From positions 23,188,001 to 23,252,000 of the forward strand of contig OZ316894.1 of the NCBI GenBank assembly GCA_973895155.1: a stretch of 64,000 nucleotides of DNA. Reading direction: 5' to 3'. The DNA is from Marsupella aquatica. Its lineage: Eukaryota > Marchantiophyta. The first letter of the stretch is position 1, and each line of letters opens with the position of its first letter. Below the pieces are notes generated by a model. The model saw only the letters and a list, made by a program, of their open reading frames with translations. It made no database searches and was not told the origin of the DNA. The position numbers and the translations under genes were made by a program. Of the stretch, positions 45,885 through 58,526 are shown piece by piece.

Positions 45885-46265
45885 AGTTTGCAACAATGTC
45901 AATGAATGTCAGTATTGTAAATGAATTGCTTAATGACCTTGCTACCGTGGGTCTCACCTTCACAGATGAAGAGTTTCATGGCATTGTGTTGATGCACTGC
46001 CACCAAGTTGGGAGACTTTATCTACGGTTTTGGCAGGGAGGGAGATGCCTCCTACATTTTATCAACTGGAGAATTTGATTCGTGAAGAGGAGACCACATG
46101 CAACACTTGCAACACTGGTGGTGAAGAAGCAATTTAATGGTAGCCAAGGCAACACCCATGGCGCTCGCAACAACGATGATGAATATAATATTGGGCGTGC
46201 TAATTGTGGACTGGCAATTTTGGACGTGATCGAGTGGGTCCCACAAAATTTCCAGCCCGTGAGGC
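45885..46265 (+). pseudogene. copia gag remnant, C-terminal part
   Basis: The reading includes ELLNDLATVGLTFTDEEFHG and, in another frame, LPPSWETLSTVL and FYQLENLIREEE. This order is that of the middle and C-terminal part of copia Gag. Frame changes near 45990 and later stops show decay. No integrase, reverse transcriptase or protease text was found downstream. Confidence 0.6.
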
Positions 46266-47350
46266 CCTACTCATTATGACGATCCATTATGTTTGTGAGT
46301 GCCCTTTCAAAGGGCTGGACGTACACTTAATTGCAATGTCTCACCACACAATTGGGTCAAATCCCACTAGGAATTAATCGTATTGCCAATCTTGTTGAAA
46401 CCATTGAAGTTGCTCCTCACGCTGATACTGGCTTTGAGGAGTATTTGGATATGGAAAACAACTTACTCGATCCCACCATTGCAAAAAATGCCCACAAAAA
46501 AACACACATCCACACCACAAATTGTGTTTCTTTAATGACATTTTTTGAATGCCCACAAAAATGCCCACAAAAAGAAACACAATTAGGATGGAGTTCATGT
46601 ACTCAGGGGTGGTCATGCAAGTGAGAGGACTATGACATATGATGACAAGCAAGTGAGAGGACTATGACATATGATGACAAGCCTGATGTGGTGCAACCAT
46701 TACTCTGGACACAAGATATCATCATAATGGAGCCACAACATACACTTCCACCCCATGTGTTCATGACACTCTTGCAACCTGGTGGTCTATTCTTTACTCG
46801 GGTAGGAGTTTGTTCCTTGGGGGTGTGATTATTGTAGATCCTACTGGTGGGAGCAATGTTGCGGTTGCTGCCCATGTACTTGGCATGCTGTAGCCACAAC
46901 AACTCAATTCAAGGAGACATATCTTGCTGGCTATCCTGAGAATTTACTTTACTTACTTGTTTTGAAAGTCTTTGGGTTCTACTGGGACTGAGCTATACCC
47001 TATCTTTGCCCGTTTCCGGCAAGCATGTGTTGTCTTTTGTGTAGAGAAGTGGCCCTCTTCGCTAGTATTCTGTCCCCACTAACTTCTTCAAACAATTGAT
47101 GTTTAGTGCCCTACAAAGGGCTTAGGCATTCATTATTCTTTGGAGGGCCAAGGTTGTTGGGGTTAGGGCTAGCAGGCAAATTCCTCTTCCAGATCCTCCT
47201 ATGTGATTTACTTTGGAGTTTTCCTAGTGTTTTGGGGGACTATGGGGCTATTGGGTTCTCTTTGGGTAAGTCCTTTGTGTTCTCCCAGTTACTGGGCTTA
47301 TTGCCTATGGGTTCATGTCACCTGGTTTTCTACTCTTGGACAGTGTGACA
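46266..47350. other. gene-poor stretch after the gag remnant
   Basis: An exact 32-bp direct repeat in tandem (gtgagaggactatgacatat...) lies at 46619-46682. A short frame at 46331-46500 might be retroelement-derived, but no motif supports this. Confidence 0.35.
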
Positions 47351-47354
47351 AAAG

Positions 47355-48145
47355 AAGGTTGCTATACACAAGGTACTAACCCATAGGTAAGTACAGGTGC
47401 CCATTCAAGCCAATATAAACTTATCATTTTTATTTCCACCAAGGGGAACTAGGGACACATTTGTCTCAAATAATCTCTCTTCAATATTCTGAAAAGAAGG
47501 ACTGGGCCCCTAACATGTTGGAAAGCCACCCTCAAGGTTTCTATACACAAGAGGTTATTAAACCCATAAGTATGTACAGGTGCCCATTCAAACCATATAC
47601 CAATGAAGGGGAAAGAGGATGCATGTTTCTCTAGTAATCTTATGAATCTTTCTCTACTCTACACAATCTTCTGAAGAAGATGCACTGTGCCCCAACATGC
47701 TGGAAAGCCTCCCTCAAACCGCACCCTCAAACCGTACCCTCAAGGTTTCTATACACAAGAGGTTATGTACAGGTGCCTATTCAAACCATAAACCAATGAA
47801 GGGGAAAGAGGATATATGTTTCTCTAGTAATCTTATCAATATTTCTGTACTGTTTATAATCTTCTGAAAAAGATGCAACTGGGCCCCAACATGCTGGGAA
47901 GCCACCCTCAAGCCGCACCCTTAAACCCTACCCTCAAGGTTTGTATCCACAAGAGTTATGTACAGGTGCCCATTCAAACCATATACCAATGAAGGGGAAA
48001 GAGGATATATGTTTCTCTAGTAATCTTATCAATATTTCTGTACTATTTTATAATCTTTTGAAAAAGATGCAACTGGGCCCCAACATGCTGGAAAGCCACC
48101 CTCAAGCCACACCCTCAAGCCACCTTCAAGCCACCCTCAAGCTTT
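47355..48145. repeat. tandem array, about 195-208-bp unit, four copies
   Basis: The phrase ctcaaggtttctatacacaa recurs at 47531, 47739 and 47933, with an earlier diverged copy near 47357. Each unit continues gtacaggtgcccattcaaac, aatgaaggggaaagagga, gtttctctagtaatcttat and ccccaacatgctggaaagcc. Units also contain a short ccaccctcaag sub-repeat that expands at the array end (48100-48140). Confidence 0.85.
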
Positions 48146-50058
48146 GACCGGTCCATGACGACAGTTTTGTGATCGGTTTTTACAGTCGCTGCTCTTGTAA
48201 TCTGCGCATCTGCGATGTGAGCTTTGTGATCTTCGTCACTTCGATACACTTCTAGACAACTTCGAACCGAGTTTGGAGTCTATTATCGAGTCTAGACTCG
48301 GGAAGAGAACCCTTGACGGCAAAGTTTACCGATGCATGAGAGGAGCAATTCTACAATCTCGACTGTCTGAATTAGAGAAACCTGGTATGTGGGACTTCGG
48401 ACTCGATTATCTTCAATTTTAGGTCGAACGGGATCACGGAAGTCTAAATCCTGTGCAGGTTGCTTGAATTTCTAAATTTCGCATAATGCTGGATAATTCT
48501 TGCGGTGCGAAAACGGAATGTGCAGTTGTAGGAATCAGGGAATGATTAGTGTAGAAAATCTGCCTAGGCTGTGGCCGTGAGACTGATGTACACTGATAAC
48601 CAGATTTGGTTGCGCTGGAAATCAAACTAGAAGTAAAACTGTCTTTGTTGTTTATAGAACTAAAGTTTAGCTACTTGACTTTTATCCGTGGCAAATTCTG
48701 TAGCAATCTTTCATGCGGTCAGTTTGCAGTCGCCGAGTGCTGTGGGGTCAGTCAGATACGATCTGTGTGCAAATCGTTGTCCTCCACAGTTTATGTTTGA
48801 TTGACTGCTGGCGATGCTACAGAATTGCTGGAGCAATTCTCGAAGTTAGGTCCGACGAAGGTTGCATACTCCCCGAACATCCAGTCCATTGTGGAGCCTG
48901 CAGTTCTGCGGATGTTCCCCAATTCTCAAACCGCTGCAGTAGGTAAGGGAGTCCCAGTGTAGAAATCCTCTGGATGTTTTAAAAGAAGTCACCTTTCTAA
49001 TGCTACTCCCTTGTGCAACGTGCATAGTATACGCTTCAAAGTCTGGCATAATCTCAGTTGAATGGAGCCATATCAAATTTCATATCCATGCCAATCCACT
49101 ATGTGGACTGCCCTTCGTTGATTGGGCACGTTGTGTCGGTCGCCATAGGTGGTATGTTGGTCGTTCTGTTTCTAATTCGTCCACTTTGTTGGCTCTGCAA
49201 GGTGATCTTCGAGCTAGGAGCGAGATACGGAGCCTAGTGAGCACGACCAAAACAGCGTCAAGCAAGACGTGAATTCCTATTTTTAAAATTTTCGTTTCCA
49301 TCTTCGTGTGGATGGACAACCGGTGTCTACTTGGTGAAGACTCCGTTTTTGAGCACTTGGCCGGTGGAGTACTGTAAAAACGCTTCGCAAGCTTTGGCAC
49401 CGGGCAACGAGGGACGTCCCAAAACTGCCGAACCCTACCCTTTTCGTCGCCGTTGGGTGTGTACAATGGCAGCATCGACGGCTGCTTCCGGTCGTCCCAG
49501 GTTTTTTTGCCGTCACCAGAATTGACACCGCCTATTATTCCTGTCCCATTCCACCCAAAAATTAAAGTGAAGCTTGGATGGCGGGCAATGGAGAATCAGG
49601 ACTGCCATCGTTACGGTTGTTGTCATCCGCGGGATCCCGTGCGTAACTCCTCTCCCTTGGAAATTTCTGTTGTTCTGAGGGCTGGATGGTGCGGTCATGC
49701 TTTCGATTGATTGATTAGGCCGAGTAAAGTTAGCTGTATGCGTTACTCCTCACCCTTCAACACCTCTGGTGTTTTGAGGGCTGGATGGTGCTGTCGTGCA
49801 TTCGATTGACCGTTTAGGCCGAGAATAGACATATGACGACAGGAACCTAATTAAACTTCGCAGAAAGGAACATTATTTGTTTTAGTATGCTTGCGGGAAA
49901 GTGTCTGTCAAAGGGTGTGAATCCTACATTGATGTCGATCCTAGACCCCGCCGAAAAGAGTTACAATGACCACAGCAGGAGTTCAGATCAGTGTATGAAT
50001 TTGGACTTGATCTACTGTTTTGACCTCGCAAACTTCGGGGGGGAGCCGGGGCGGGGGG
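48146..50058 (+). promoter_or_regulatory. MED19 upstream region and probable leader
   Basis: No coding exon was found here. The 1.9 kb between the array and the MED19 start should hold promoter and leader, perhaps with a leader intron. A tandem duplication lies at 49642-49826 (unit about 99 bp: gtaactcctc, tgagggctggatggtgc, attcgattga, ttaggccgag). Confidence 0.35.
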
Positions 50059-52192
50059 ATGCCTGGTCGCTGTTCTCGTTATCCATTCAGTTTAGGTGAA
50101 TCTGAAATTCTTGCAACTTTTTCACTACTGTCGCTTGACGGGTTTCACTCTTGCTTTCTGCAGGGTCACGGGAGTTGACCGGTGCACTAGACCTTGTAAC
50201 CCACTACGGCCTGCAAGACATATATGATCACTTTTGCAGAAATCCCTTACACGTTTCCATTGCCGACTCGCCTTACATCAAGCAGGTTGTTGGACAAGAT
50301 GAGTTCCGCAAGGGAGAAGGAATGGAGTTGGGGCAAACGAGAGCAGTTTCGGCCGAGTCGTCCAATCAAGTCTTCAGCGTTCAAACTTTTGATCTGCAGA
50401 TGTTGCAATGGGCTTTTACGCTGCGCGAGACGGGGCTTATAGAATTACCTGAAGTGAGTTCATTCTGTCCAGAAGAAAAATTTAACCAAATGAAGCAATA
50501 TTTGACCGTCTTCGTTTCCAATGTGCACGGTCTGTTCTTCGTTCCTTGTACATTCTGCACGACTTTGGACGGAAGAATTTGCTGGTCGTGGTACACATTT
50601 TACCAGAAGTCATCGTTACTCCTTTAGACGTCCAGTATGTATAGTACGCTCATCGAAGGCGAGCCAAGTTTTACTTGGGGCAAGTCGGAGGTAGAAATTA
50701 TGACTATAGACTGTTCGGCTGCTGCAGGAAATATCAACCTAGTTCTCACCAGTTTTTACACATTTAGTCTGTGGCCGCCATCAAACAGATCGTATTTTGT
50801 CGATACAATTGGGAATAATGTGATCTTTGGTTGTGCCGATATTTGTGCCTGGTAGCTCACCCTGAAATTCGGTATGATAGACGAGAGAATTAAATTACCG
50901 TCTCCCCAGTCTCTGGCTCCAGGAGAGGGCTTGCAATGTTTAAAGCTTTTCCCCTTGATTTCCTAGAAGTGATTGTGTATATTGATATAATTCTATCCCG
51001 ATGATATTTCATTTTTCCTCGCGCTAATGTTTTGTGCGGCTATGTTGCCGTTCCTGATTACAGGATGACAAGGGGCTCGGAACTGTGTGTGGTAACTCGA
51101 AAGATGATAAAGACAAGAAGCACAGGAAGAAACACAAAAGACATAAGCACCGGGATAAAGAGAAGGATGACAAGGATGCAGAAACGGATGCTGTAAAGGT
51201 GGAGTACGAGGAGGATCATACTAAGAAGCATCGAAGAAAGGTGGGAGCTCGCACAAGTCTCATTTTCCACAGCACACTTATCAGGTTTCGCAACTTGTTG
51301 TACTAAACTGTTGTTAGGGTACTATTTTCGTCTTCACCAAGCTTGAATTCGGAGTGAAAGTTTCTCTCATTAATGCATTCTAGATGCAGAAGAGGAAACA
51401 AACCGAACAGCAACCGGATGGCGATGGTCACAAGCATAAGAAAAAAAAGGTACAACGTTTGAATTATCATGGTTTTCAGTTGAGGTCTTCTCGTAGTCTG
51501 TTGCTTGCATCTTGGGTCGATGACGATTGTTTCTGACAAGGGCAGGTCTCACAAACCAAAGAATAGCTAATACCTGCCATGCGTCAAATGACTACCGTTC
51601 ATTGCTAAAACTTGTCGAAAGTGGGAGTGGGATTGTAATGGGTAATCCGGTAGAGTGAATGGTTTTAGTAATTAAACACTGAAAACCGTAGCAGATTTTT
51701 CAGAAGGCACTCAGTTCAGTAACAAGCGGTGGAAGGTACATACTTATGTAGCTAGTGCCTATTAAATTTACAGCTTGTTTGGTGCCCTTGAAGAGTTTGT
51801 CCAGAGTTGTTTTCTTACCAGTTGCTAAACGTGGAAGGACAGTAATTACCCATGTATTGTTTACAATTCACTCGTAAGTTTTTTCTTTGGCTACATCACA
51901 TCGACTATATTAGCTAATCATATGTTCATCAGTCTTTGTGGTAGAGAAAGTAATTTTGGTTTTCTTTGGAATGTCATTGAAGGCTTGCATGACCCACTCA
52001 TTGACATCGACGATCACATGTAATGAAATGTAATCTTACGTAACAACTGTGTTCAAGGCGATCTATTGTAAACCATTCTAGATCTGTTGGCACCTTCTCA
52101 CAGCTCTTAGGCTCTCGATTTTGTCCCTTTCCGTGCAGCATAAGCATTCATCCAAGACTGAAGGCTTGGGAGTTGTGAAAAATCGGAAATAA
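50059..52192 (+). CDS. MED19: Mediator complex subunit 19
   Basis: MED19 is a head-module subunit of Mediator, the coactivator linking transcription factors to RNA polymerase II in the nucleus. Five exons join in phase: 50059-50095, 50164-50453, 51064-51240, 51384-51449 and 52139-52192, giving 207 residues, similar to plant MED19 (about 220). The short first exon reads MPGRCSRYPFSLG. Exon 2 has the family core SRELTGALDLVTHYGL, NPLHVSIADSPYI, VVG..EFRKGEGM and FDLQMLQWAFTLRET. Exons 3 to 5 encode the hallmark Lys/His/Asp-rich basic tail (KDKKHRKKHKRHKHRDKEKD, KHKKKK) ending SSKTEGLGVVKNRK. The start is the ATG that gives a splice-phase match; it is the least certain boundary. Complete. Confidence 0.92.
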
Positions 52193-53885
52193 ACATTTGA
52201 AGGACTTTTCATAAATGGGGTGTCCCCGCCCGTGAAAGAGGAGGGGAGTTTGCTTAATCCTGGAAAGGTGGTGTCTGATCCCTTCTTCAGGTATATTCTG
52301 ATTCCGTCATTCGTACTTTCAACTCGCTTGACCCATTTAGACTTGCAAACGCAAGCGGTGTATGTCTCTAAACCGGAGAAACCTAGGGGCTGTCTCCAGG
52401 TTCTATAAAATTTCTCTTAAATTGGACCATCAATTCTTTTGTGTAATCTCTTGAGAGTTTTCTCGTAGGGCATTTTACTGAACTCTCCATTTTATACACA
52501 AGAATTCCTGGACTTGTGTCATGAAGAAGACTCTTTCTGGTAGATACCATATCGCTGCTATACTTCACAGCGCCAGCTCACTTTCCAGGTTTTTTTGTTG
52601 ATTCATCGCACAATCCCGGATCCAGATCCTTGTTTAGGTGCATATTATTTTATAATGTTCAGATGTTCGTCAATCTACGTCACCTTGGTTTGTAACTTGT
52701 TTGCTCTGTTGATGTAGTAGTTTCCAGGCACAAAGCAAGAGTGGCTGAAGACTCTGGATGACATTTTGTGTATGATCAAGGCAGCAGCTGTCAATTCTAG
52801 TTGTAAAAGATCTTGCAAAGGTCTACCATATGGTGTTACACTGATTCGCCTTATAGCATGTAACTTTCTAGGTACTTAATTTTTTCCACTTGAAACTCCA
52901 GACCATAGATGCCTTCAGCAGGGCTTTATCTGCTCTAATTGAAAAGCCTTCACGGATCTTCAGCAACCATGCTTTCTCTTTTCCATTGTGTTGATGTCAA
53001 GTTTACTCCAAGACTACGGGAAAGAATGGATTTGTGGATTTCATTGGGATTGCACATCAGACACAAATTACCTTTGCTGTGTTGCTGCCCTTCATTAGAA
53101 TCTTCGAGTGTTCAATCACGTAACGACTGATTTTCATCACATCAGCAGGTCGGTTGTCTCCAGGTTGTTATAGCCATGTTCGACTTAAAGTGGGGACAAA
53201 GTTCTGATGGGCAGTTTCCCACTTCTCTGCGGTTTCTATACTTATCTGTAAGGTCGAGCAGTGAAATTCTTAGCGACTAGTATGAAACTAGTTTCATGCC
53301 GCACCTAAACAATAGATGGCTCTAGTACATTCCGTCGCAGGGCAAACATGGAAGCATCTTTTGGTAAGAATTTTCACTTGGAAACACCCCGGTCGCCACT
53401 ATCTACCATACTATTCTTTAAGTGATCCACTTCGTCCGGATTTTGCCATGCTCCTAAAACTCCAGAACGTAGTTATACCGAGGTTTGTGGACCTTTCCAA
53501 CTCATCTGTGACAAGCTCGATGGGCTTGTTGCCAACGTAGAGTCGATGGTACCCAACACGGGGAACACCTACATCCACCCCTGTTTTGATCTTTCATGAA
53601 GGTTTCCCTACCATCCACCTGTATTCCAATGTGAGTAATCAGTCACTGAAGTCATATGCCCTCTCCATATCACACATGCTGCCAACCTTTGAGAAGCATT
53701 CTGCACAAACATCCGTGCCTCACCGCCCAAAGGGCGAAGGGAAATCCCGGTAACTTGTCCCTGACAGAATTCTACCAATACATGACAGAAAAGTGGGATA
53801 ATACACTCACATCTATAAGACAGTGATTGCACATCAGAATCTCAGCCATTATGAAGAGGGATCTCCCTGTGCAATCAGTACCCTC
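52193..53885. other. intergenic, downstream of MED19
   Basis: Short frames on both strands without family features. Part is the MED19 3' untranslated region. No RNA gene is recognised. Confidence 0.4.
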
Positions 53886-53888
53886 CAG

Positions 53889-54695
53889 TATTATAGGACC
53901 TTCAAAACTTCTGAAACTTTGCAACTCCGTCCGTGACAGTAAAGGCTGGAGAGGTCCACATGTCAACATAGTCAGGTGCAAATTTCTACATGAACTTCAG
54001 TCCTTTAGAGTGTGGATTGTACATTTTGTAGCATGCTAGTTTTTTCTAAAGAGTTTTACCAACACAACAGAAAAGTGGATTGATAAAGTCACATCTACAA
54101 ACATTTATTACGGACCCCACTAGAGGTCCCTTTCAAAATTCCTGGCACCACAGCGTGCCACATCAGCAACAACCGCAACAAACAAGAATGGTCATGTTTG
54201 CGCAACGAATAAACTCATCTCCATCTTGTTTACGTCGCTTTTCGTGTAATTTTATGGACGCCGTGCCGTCAAAACATAATGTAAAAGTAATTAAAAATAA
54301 TTTGTCCAAATCTATTGATACAAAGGGCGAGATTAAAAACATTCACCCATATTCTCTTTACTTAAATTTATAAATGTTTTTTTATAAAAGTAAATAGTGC
54401 TCAACATTGAAAATAACAGTATTCCTGTGTAACTGCCGAAATAAAACCGTCAGAACAAATTCCCTAAACATTCACTTAATACAAAATCCTCAGCTACAGA
54501 GGACAGGAATAATCAGATGCAATTAATAACCCCCAGTACTTTAGGAACCGCAAAACGTTAGAAACCTTTGCAACTCTGGCCCTGACCGTAGGGACTGGTG
54601 AGGTCCAACTGTCAACATAGTTAGTTGCAAAATCCTAAATAAACTTCAATCCTTAGCGTGTGTTGTATGTGAATTGTGCATTTCATAAAACGTCT
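53889..54695. repeat. 150-bp direct repeats flanking the dispersed repeat
   Basis: Segments about 53889-54045 and 54535-54695 share the phrases tttgcaactc, gaggtcca, tgtcaacatagt, gtgcaaa/ttgcaaa, gaacttca/aaacttca, and attgtac/attgtgc. They are diverged copies in the same orientation, one on each side of the 360-bp dispersed repeat. Confidence 0.65.
54103..54459. repeat. dispersed 360-bp repeat, copy B
   Basis: Same orientation and full-length homology to 3013-3374: tattacggaccccactagag at the left, aaaaccgtcagaacaaa at the right. It lies between two related 150-bp direct repeats. Coding capacity is not apparent. Confidence 0.8.
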
Positions 54696-54699
54696 AACC

Positions 54700-56284
54700 T
54701 GCACTAGACTGCAAACTACTTTTCTACAATAAACCTTTTGAACTGCAGCTTCCACAGTAAACGGGCCTGCCTCTAATGGACCACTGTTAATTTGCCTAAA
54801 TGAAGAGTGGACCTGCTTTAAAGATTGTTTTTTGATAATTTTCTTAGCAAATGTTACAGATGCTGTTTTTTGTGTTATCTCGTGTACATATAAATTTTGG
54901 GCTATAGATCATCCATTATGCTGAGTGAATGTGATGACAAGGATACCCCAATATTGAGATTTACTTCATCGCCACTCTTTTTGCTTCATCACTATGTCCC
55001 CATATTTTCTGACTGCTGGCATAGCAAAGTAACTCTAGTTGGCTTAAAACAATTTGACAATCCTCGGATGGCCGTCCTTGTCCTCTATGATCCTAATGTC
55101 AACACCCTTTCCAACCCTTGACATTGGGTTGGGTCCTTACTTTGCTCCTGCCCTAACCTGCTCAGCCCCCTCTGGTTGGTTGCCCCACACCCCCTCCTCC
55201 ATGGTCAAGGGTGCGAGAGGGTATTGAGGGTAAGTTGATAACAGTGACAACTGTCTGACGATGAAAACCAGAAGGATATTGACCACTCTGATCATTCCAA
55301 GCTAACCAAAGTTGCTTTGCTTAATTGGCCACGGAAAAAGGTGGCAACTTCATAATGAAACTAAATTGTGGCAAAGTATCTAATTGGACAACAAAAAAGA
55401 GTGGCAATAGACTTATCCATAACCTCAGAGGTTTTGCATGTGTCAGCATTTCTTATTGGAAAACTTAATTTGGAAAACATTTTTTCATTGATTGGGTTTT
55501 TTCATTGTATGCCACTTTTAGTAAAAAAAGTGCGCCACCAGATCATGCCTGGTTATGCAAGTTTGGGGATAGGTTCTTTTTTGAAAATGTTTTGCAATAT
55601 TTGCACAACAGTACTCACAACCTTTGGGGACAGGTCTAATGTAATAAACCTCACTACCCAACAATTCAGTAAAATCAACAATACAGTAAAATACAACAAT
55701 TCACTACAAAAACACAGTATGCTCTGTCACATACGCCATTGTACCACCGTATACGTGAATTCCACGGGTTCCCCGAGTACTTATACCGTACAGAAACGAG
55801 TGGTTTAGATATACAGTACAGTCTACGGCATCACCGTCGTTACAGGTGGACATTCTGTCTTGTTCTCCGTTGCTCTGTTTCATCCTCTTCTGTACAGTTC
55901 CCATCCGTTTCTCCGTCCGTCCGTCCGTCGGTTCTCAAATCCGTCCGTCCGGGACATCGTTGGTGGCGAAGGGGTCTTCGAGGCACACACGAGAAACAGG
56001 AGGAGCGAGCGAACAAATTAATTAATGGTGTGATCGAGAGAAAGAGGAGAGGCGAGATTCGTGAGAGGCAGAGAAACAGAGGAGGAGGAGGAGGAGGAGG
56101 AGGAGACGGGAACTCGTTTGAGATAGATACTGGTCGGTGAGACGGACGGACGGGTGAGCAGACAGGAAGAGAAGGCAGGAAGCGAAGGGTAGGCGCAGAG
56201 AACGAAGGAAGGAGAATGAACGCATGAAGAAGAGGGCGAGATTGCCTTGAGCATCCATGAGAAACAGTGCCGTGGTGATCCCCA
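54700..56284. other. upstream region of the unknown gene at 56285
   Basis: A 146-codon frame at 55368-55808 shows no family features. From 55900 the DNA is rich in simple repeats: CCGT at 55911-55925 and GGA at 56084-56105, consistent with a long leader. The minus-strand frame at 55840-56595 is a reading of these repeats. Confidence 0.35.
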
Positions 56285-58526
56285 ATGGATCCGACGTCCT
56301 CAAAAGTTTCCAACAACAATTCTGGAGACCAAGAAGAATGGGGTTTGTTTCTCACACTTTTTCTTGTCTCGCTCGCGTCGTCATTTGCGTTGTGCTTGCT
56401 GTCCCTCCCTCCCTCCCTCCCTCCCTCCCTGGCCGGCAGAAGTAGTTTAAAACATTGTCGAATTCGGCAGCGTGGATGGTGTGAAGGGTCACTGTTTGTC
56501 CTTTTGTTTTCATTCTGGTGATGGAGAACGACATGGGGTTGAATCTGAGACGGACGATCCGTCGTCCGATGTCTTTTCTTTTGACTCATCACCATGTGTT
56601 AGTCTGTGGGGGGTGTTTTCAAATGACCGTTGTACTACCGGCTTCTGAAGGTGCTCGTAGAGCCTTTGATGACGATTATAGAGGCTGGGATAAGCGATCG
56701 CCTGGAACTTACGAAAAAGAAACCGTCTCAGAGTCAGGCGTTTGACATTGGATCGGCCAATTTTGATTTGGTGCTGTTAATAATCTCTATTTGACGATCT
56801 TGTCCGCAAACCCTAAATTATGACGTACCTATAATTTGGTTATACCGATCGCATGTCGGTACGTAGACGGGACGAATCACCGGAGTGTTGTCAGTGAAGG
56901 TGATGTCAATTCAAGATGATCGCATTGCAGTCTTACCAATTTTTGTTTGGTTATGGCTTGCGAATTCTGAGTTCATGACTTGTGCATTGAGAAACCAACA
57001 TTCTTTTAAAGCTGCCAATCTGAGTTACCGTATTTGCAGAAAATTTCAGCGGAGGTACATTTTCAATCCTGGATGTATTAATATATCAAGAACAGAATCT
57101 TGGTCCTTTGGACCACACTTGAGAAGTAGTTATCTCATTATGGAGTCGGGTAACAGGCATTGCTCTATGCATTTTTTCGTCTTGTGAGTTTTCTGTCAAG
57201 TTAGGAACAGCCTTCTTGAATTCATTAGAGGTCAGCGTCAAGATTTATCCACTATCCAGTGGGGAACTCTTCATCGTTCACCTAGCTTCGTTTCCAAGAA
57301 TGGTCTGGTGGAGCCTTTTCTTTGTACCACATAGCCGCTGTGCTATTTTTGCCTTGCTTGAGCATCTGTGAGAGATAAGATGGATAGTAAGGATCCAGGA
57401 TATCGATTGCTCCGCTTTAAACACCACCAAAATCTCCCTTCACTGTCATTATCCAGAAAAGGTTCTATGCATGTAGTTATTCACATTGAAACCCTGCACA
57501 GAAAATAGCTGGGACAAGCGGAAACTAAATCATCACATTTGGGGTTGCTAGTTCGATTAATATCGAAAGAATAGGTTCAGGATCCTATCTCTGTAGGTAC
57601 CCGGGTTACTCAATTCTGCGGTTAAAGAAGAGTCTGGTCTGAGATTTGAGGGTTTCCAGCTCTGAAGACTTGTCGAGGAGAGTAAATAGTGAAACTGGAT
57701 TGGCAACGCGGACTCTGAATTATTGCTGAACATTAGCAGACATTATTCGCCTCCCTGGAGCACTCTCTCTTTGCAGGATGATTACATTTTTAGAGTTGAA
57801 GACAATGATAATATGGCCCGAGTTCAAATTCTGCCTTTCAGTCATTGTTGTTTTCTTTGTAGTTGTAGTAATTCCTACTTAATCCTGTATATGATATGAT
57901 ATCCAGATGCGGACGGATTTGAGATACCGAGTTTAAACACAGGCAAGCCAGCACCGAGTCGAAAAGAGAGGTTGGAGTCTGAGAAGTCTTCAAGGGCAGC
58001 ATTTGAAAAAGTAAGCTATTCTGGCTTTCATTTGAAAGATTCGTCCTCGTGAATTGGAGAACAGATCGTAAGGGTCTGCAAGGCTCAACTGTACCTTCGG
58101 TATGGCATGGATGGATGGTCTCTAAGATTTTGGCATAGAGATTTTCCTCTTATGAAGACGATTTATGGATTTGCTTAGTTTCATGTGCACCTGATTTAAT
58201 ATTTGGCCTATGGTAACACCTGAAGAGCAAACGAAACTGATTCATCTTGTGGATGATTGTTGTAGGTGAAAAGTAAACCCGAGAACATTTATTTGGGGCC
58301 CCATGGAGCTCCACCTAAGGCCCAAGATGCATCAAACCCTACGAATAGAAAACAGAAGCTGAAACACAAACTAAAGGACGCTGAGAGGAAGGGAACAATT
58401 CTGGGCCGCGAAAATAAGGTCGAGGTCATTCGTGATTTGATGGGTGGGAAAGCTGTTTCTTCGGAACCATCTGAGGGCTGGCTTGAGGCATATTGTCATG
58501 AAAATCAGTTTGAGAGGTCTAAGTGA
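56285..58526 (+). CDS. unknown plant protein, four probable exons
   Basis: The last two exons are firm: 57907-58010 (ADGFEIPSL, PAPSRKERLESEKSSRAAFEK) and 58266-58526, ending TGA. The last exon reads VKSKPENIYLGPHGAPPKAQ, then NRKQKLKHKLKDAERKGTILG, RENKVEVIRDLMGG and a C-terminal tail. It looks like a conserved, charged, probably nuclear or cytosolic plant protein, but I cannot name the family. Upstream, ATG 56285-56342 joins in phase to 56651-56737 (ARRAFDDDYRGWDKRSPGTY). That exon joins the third only if its intron uses a GC donor (TCAG|GCGTTT); otherwise a small exon is missing between 56740 and 57906. In this model the protein has 169 residues. A CCCT-type microsatellite sits in intron 1 (56401-56430). 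Confidence 0.5.

Noticed and set aside
55368-55808. 146-codon frame between repeats
   Set aside because: No domain, no codon bias and no splice context; probably chance in AT-rich DNA.
55840-56595. 251-codon minus-strand frame
   Set aside because: It reads through GGA, CCCT and CCGT simple repeats in the leader of the plus-strand gene; composition is repeat-driven.
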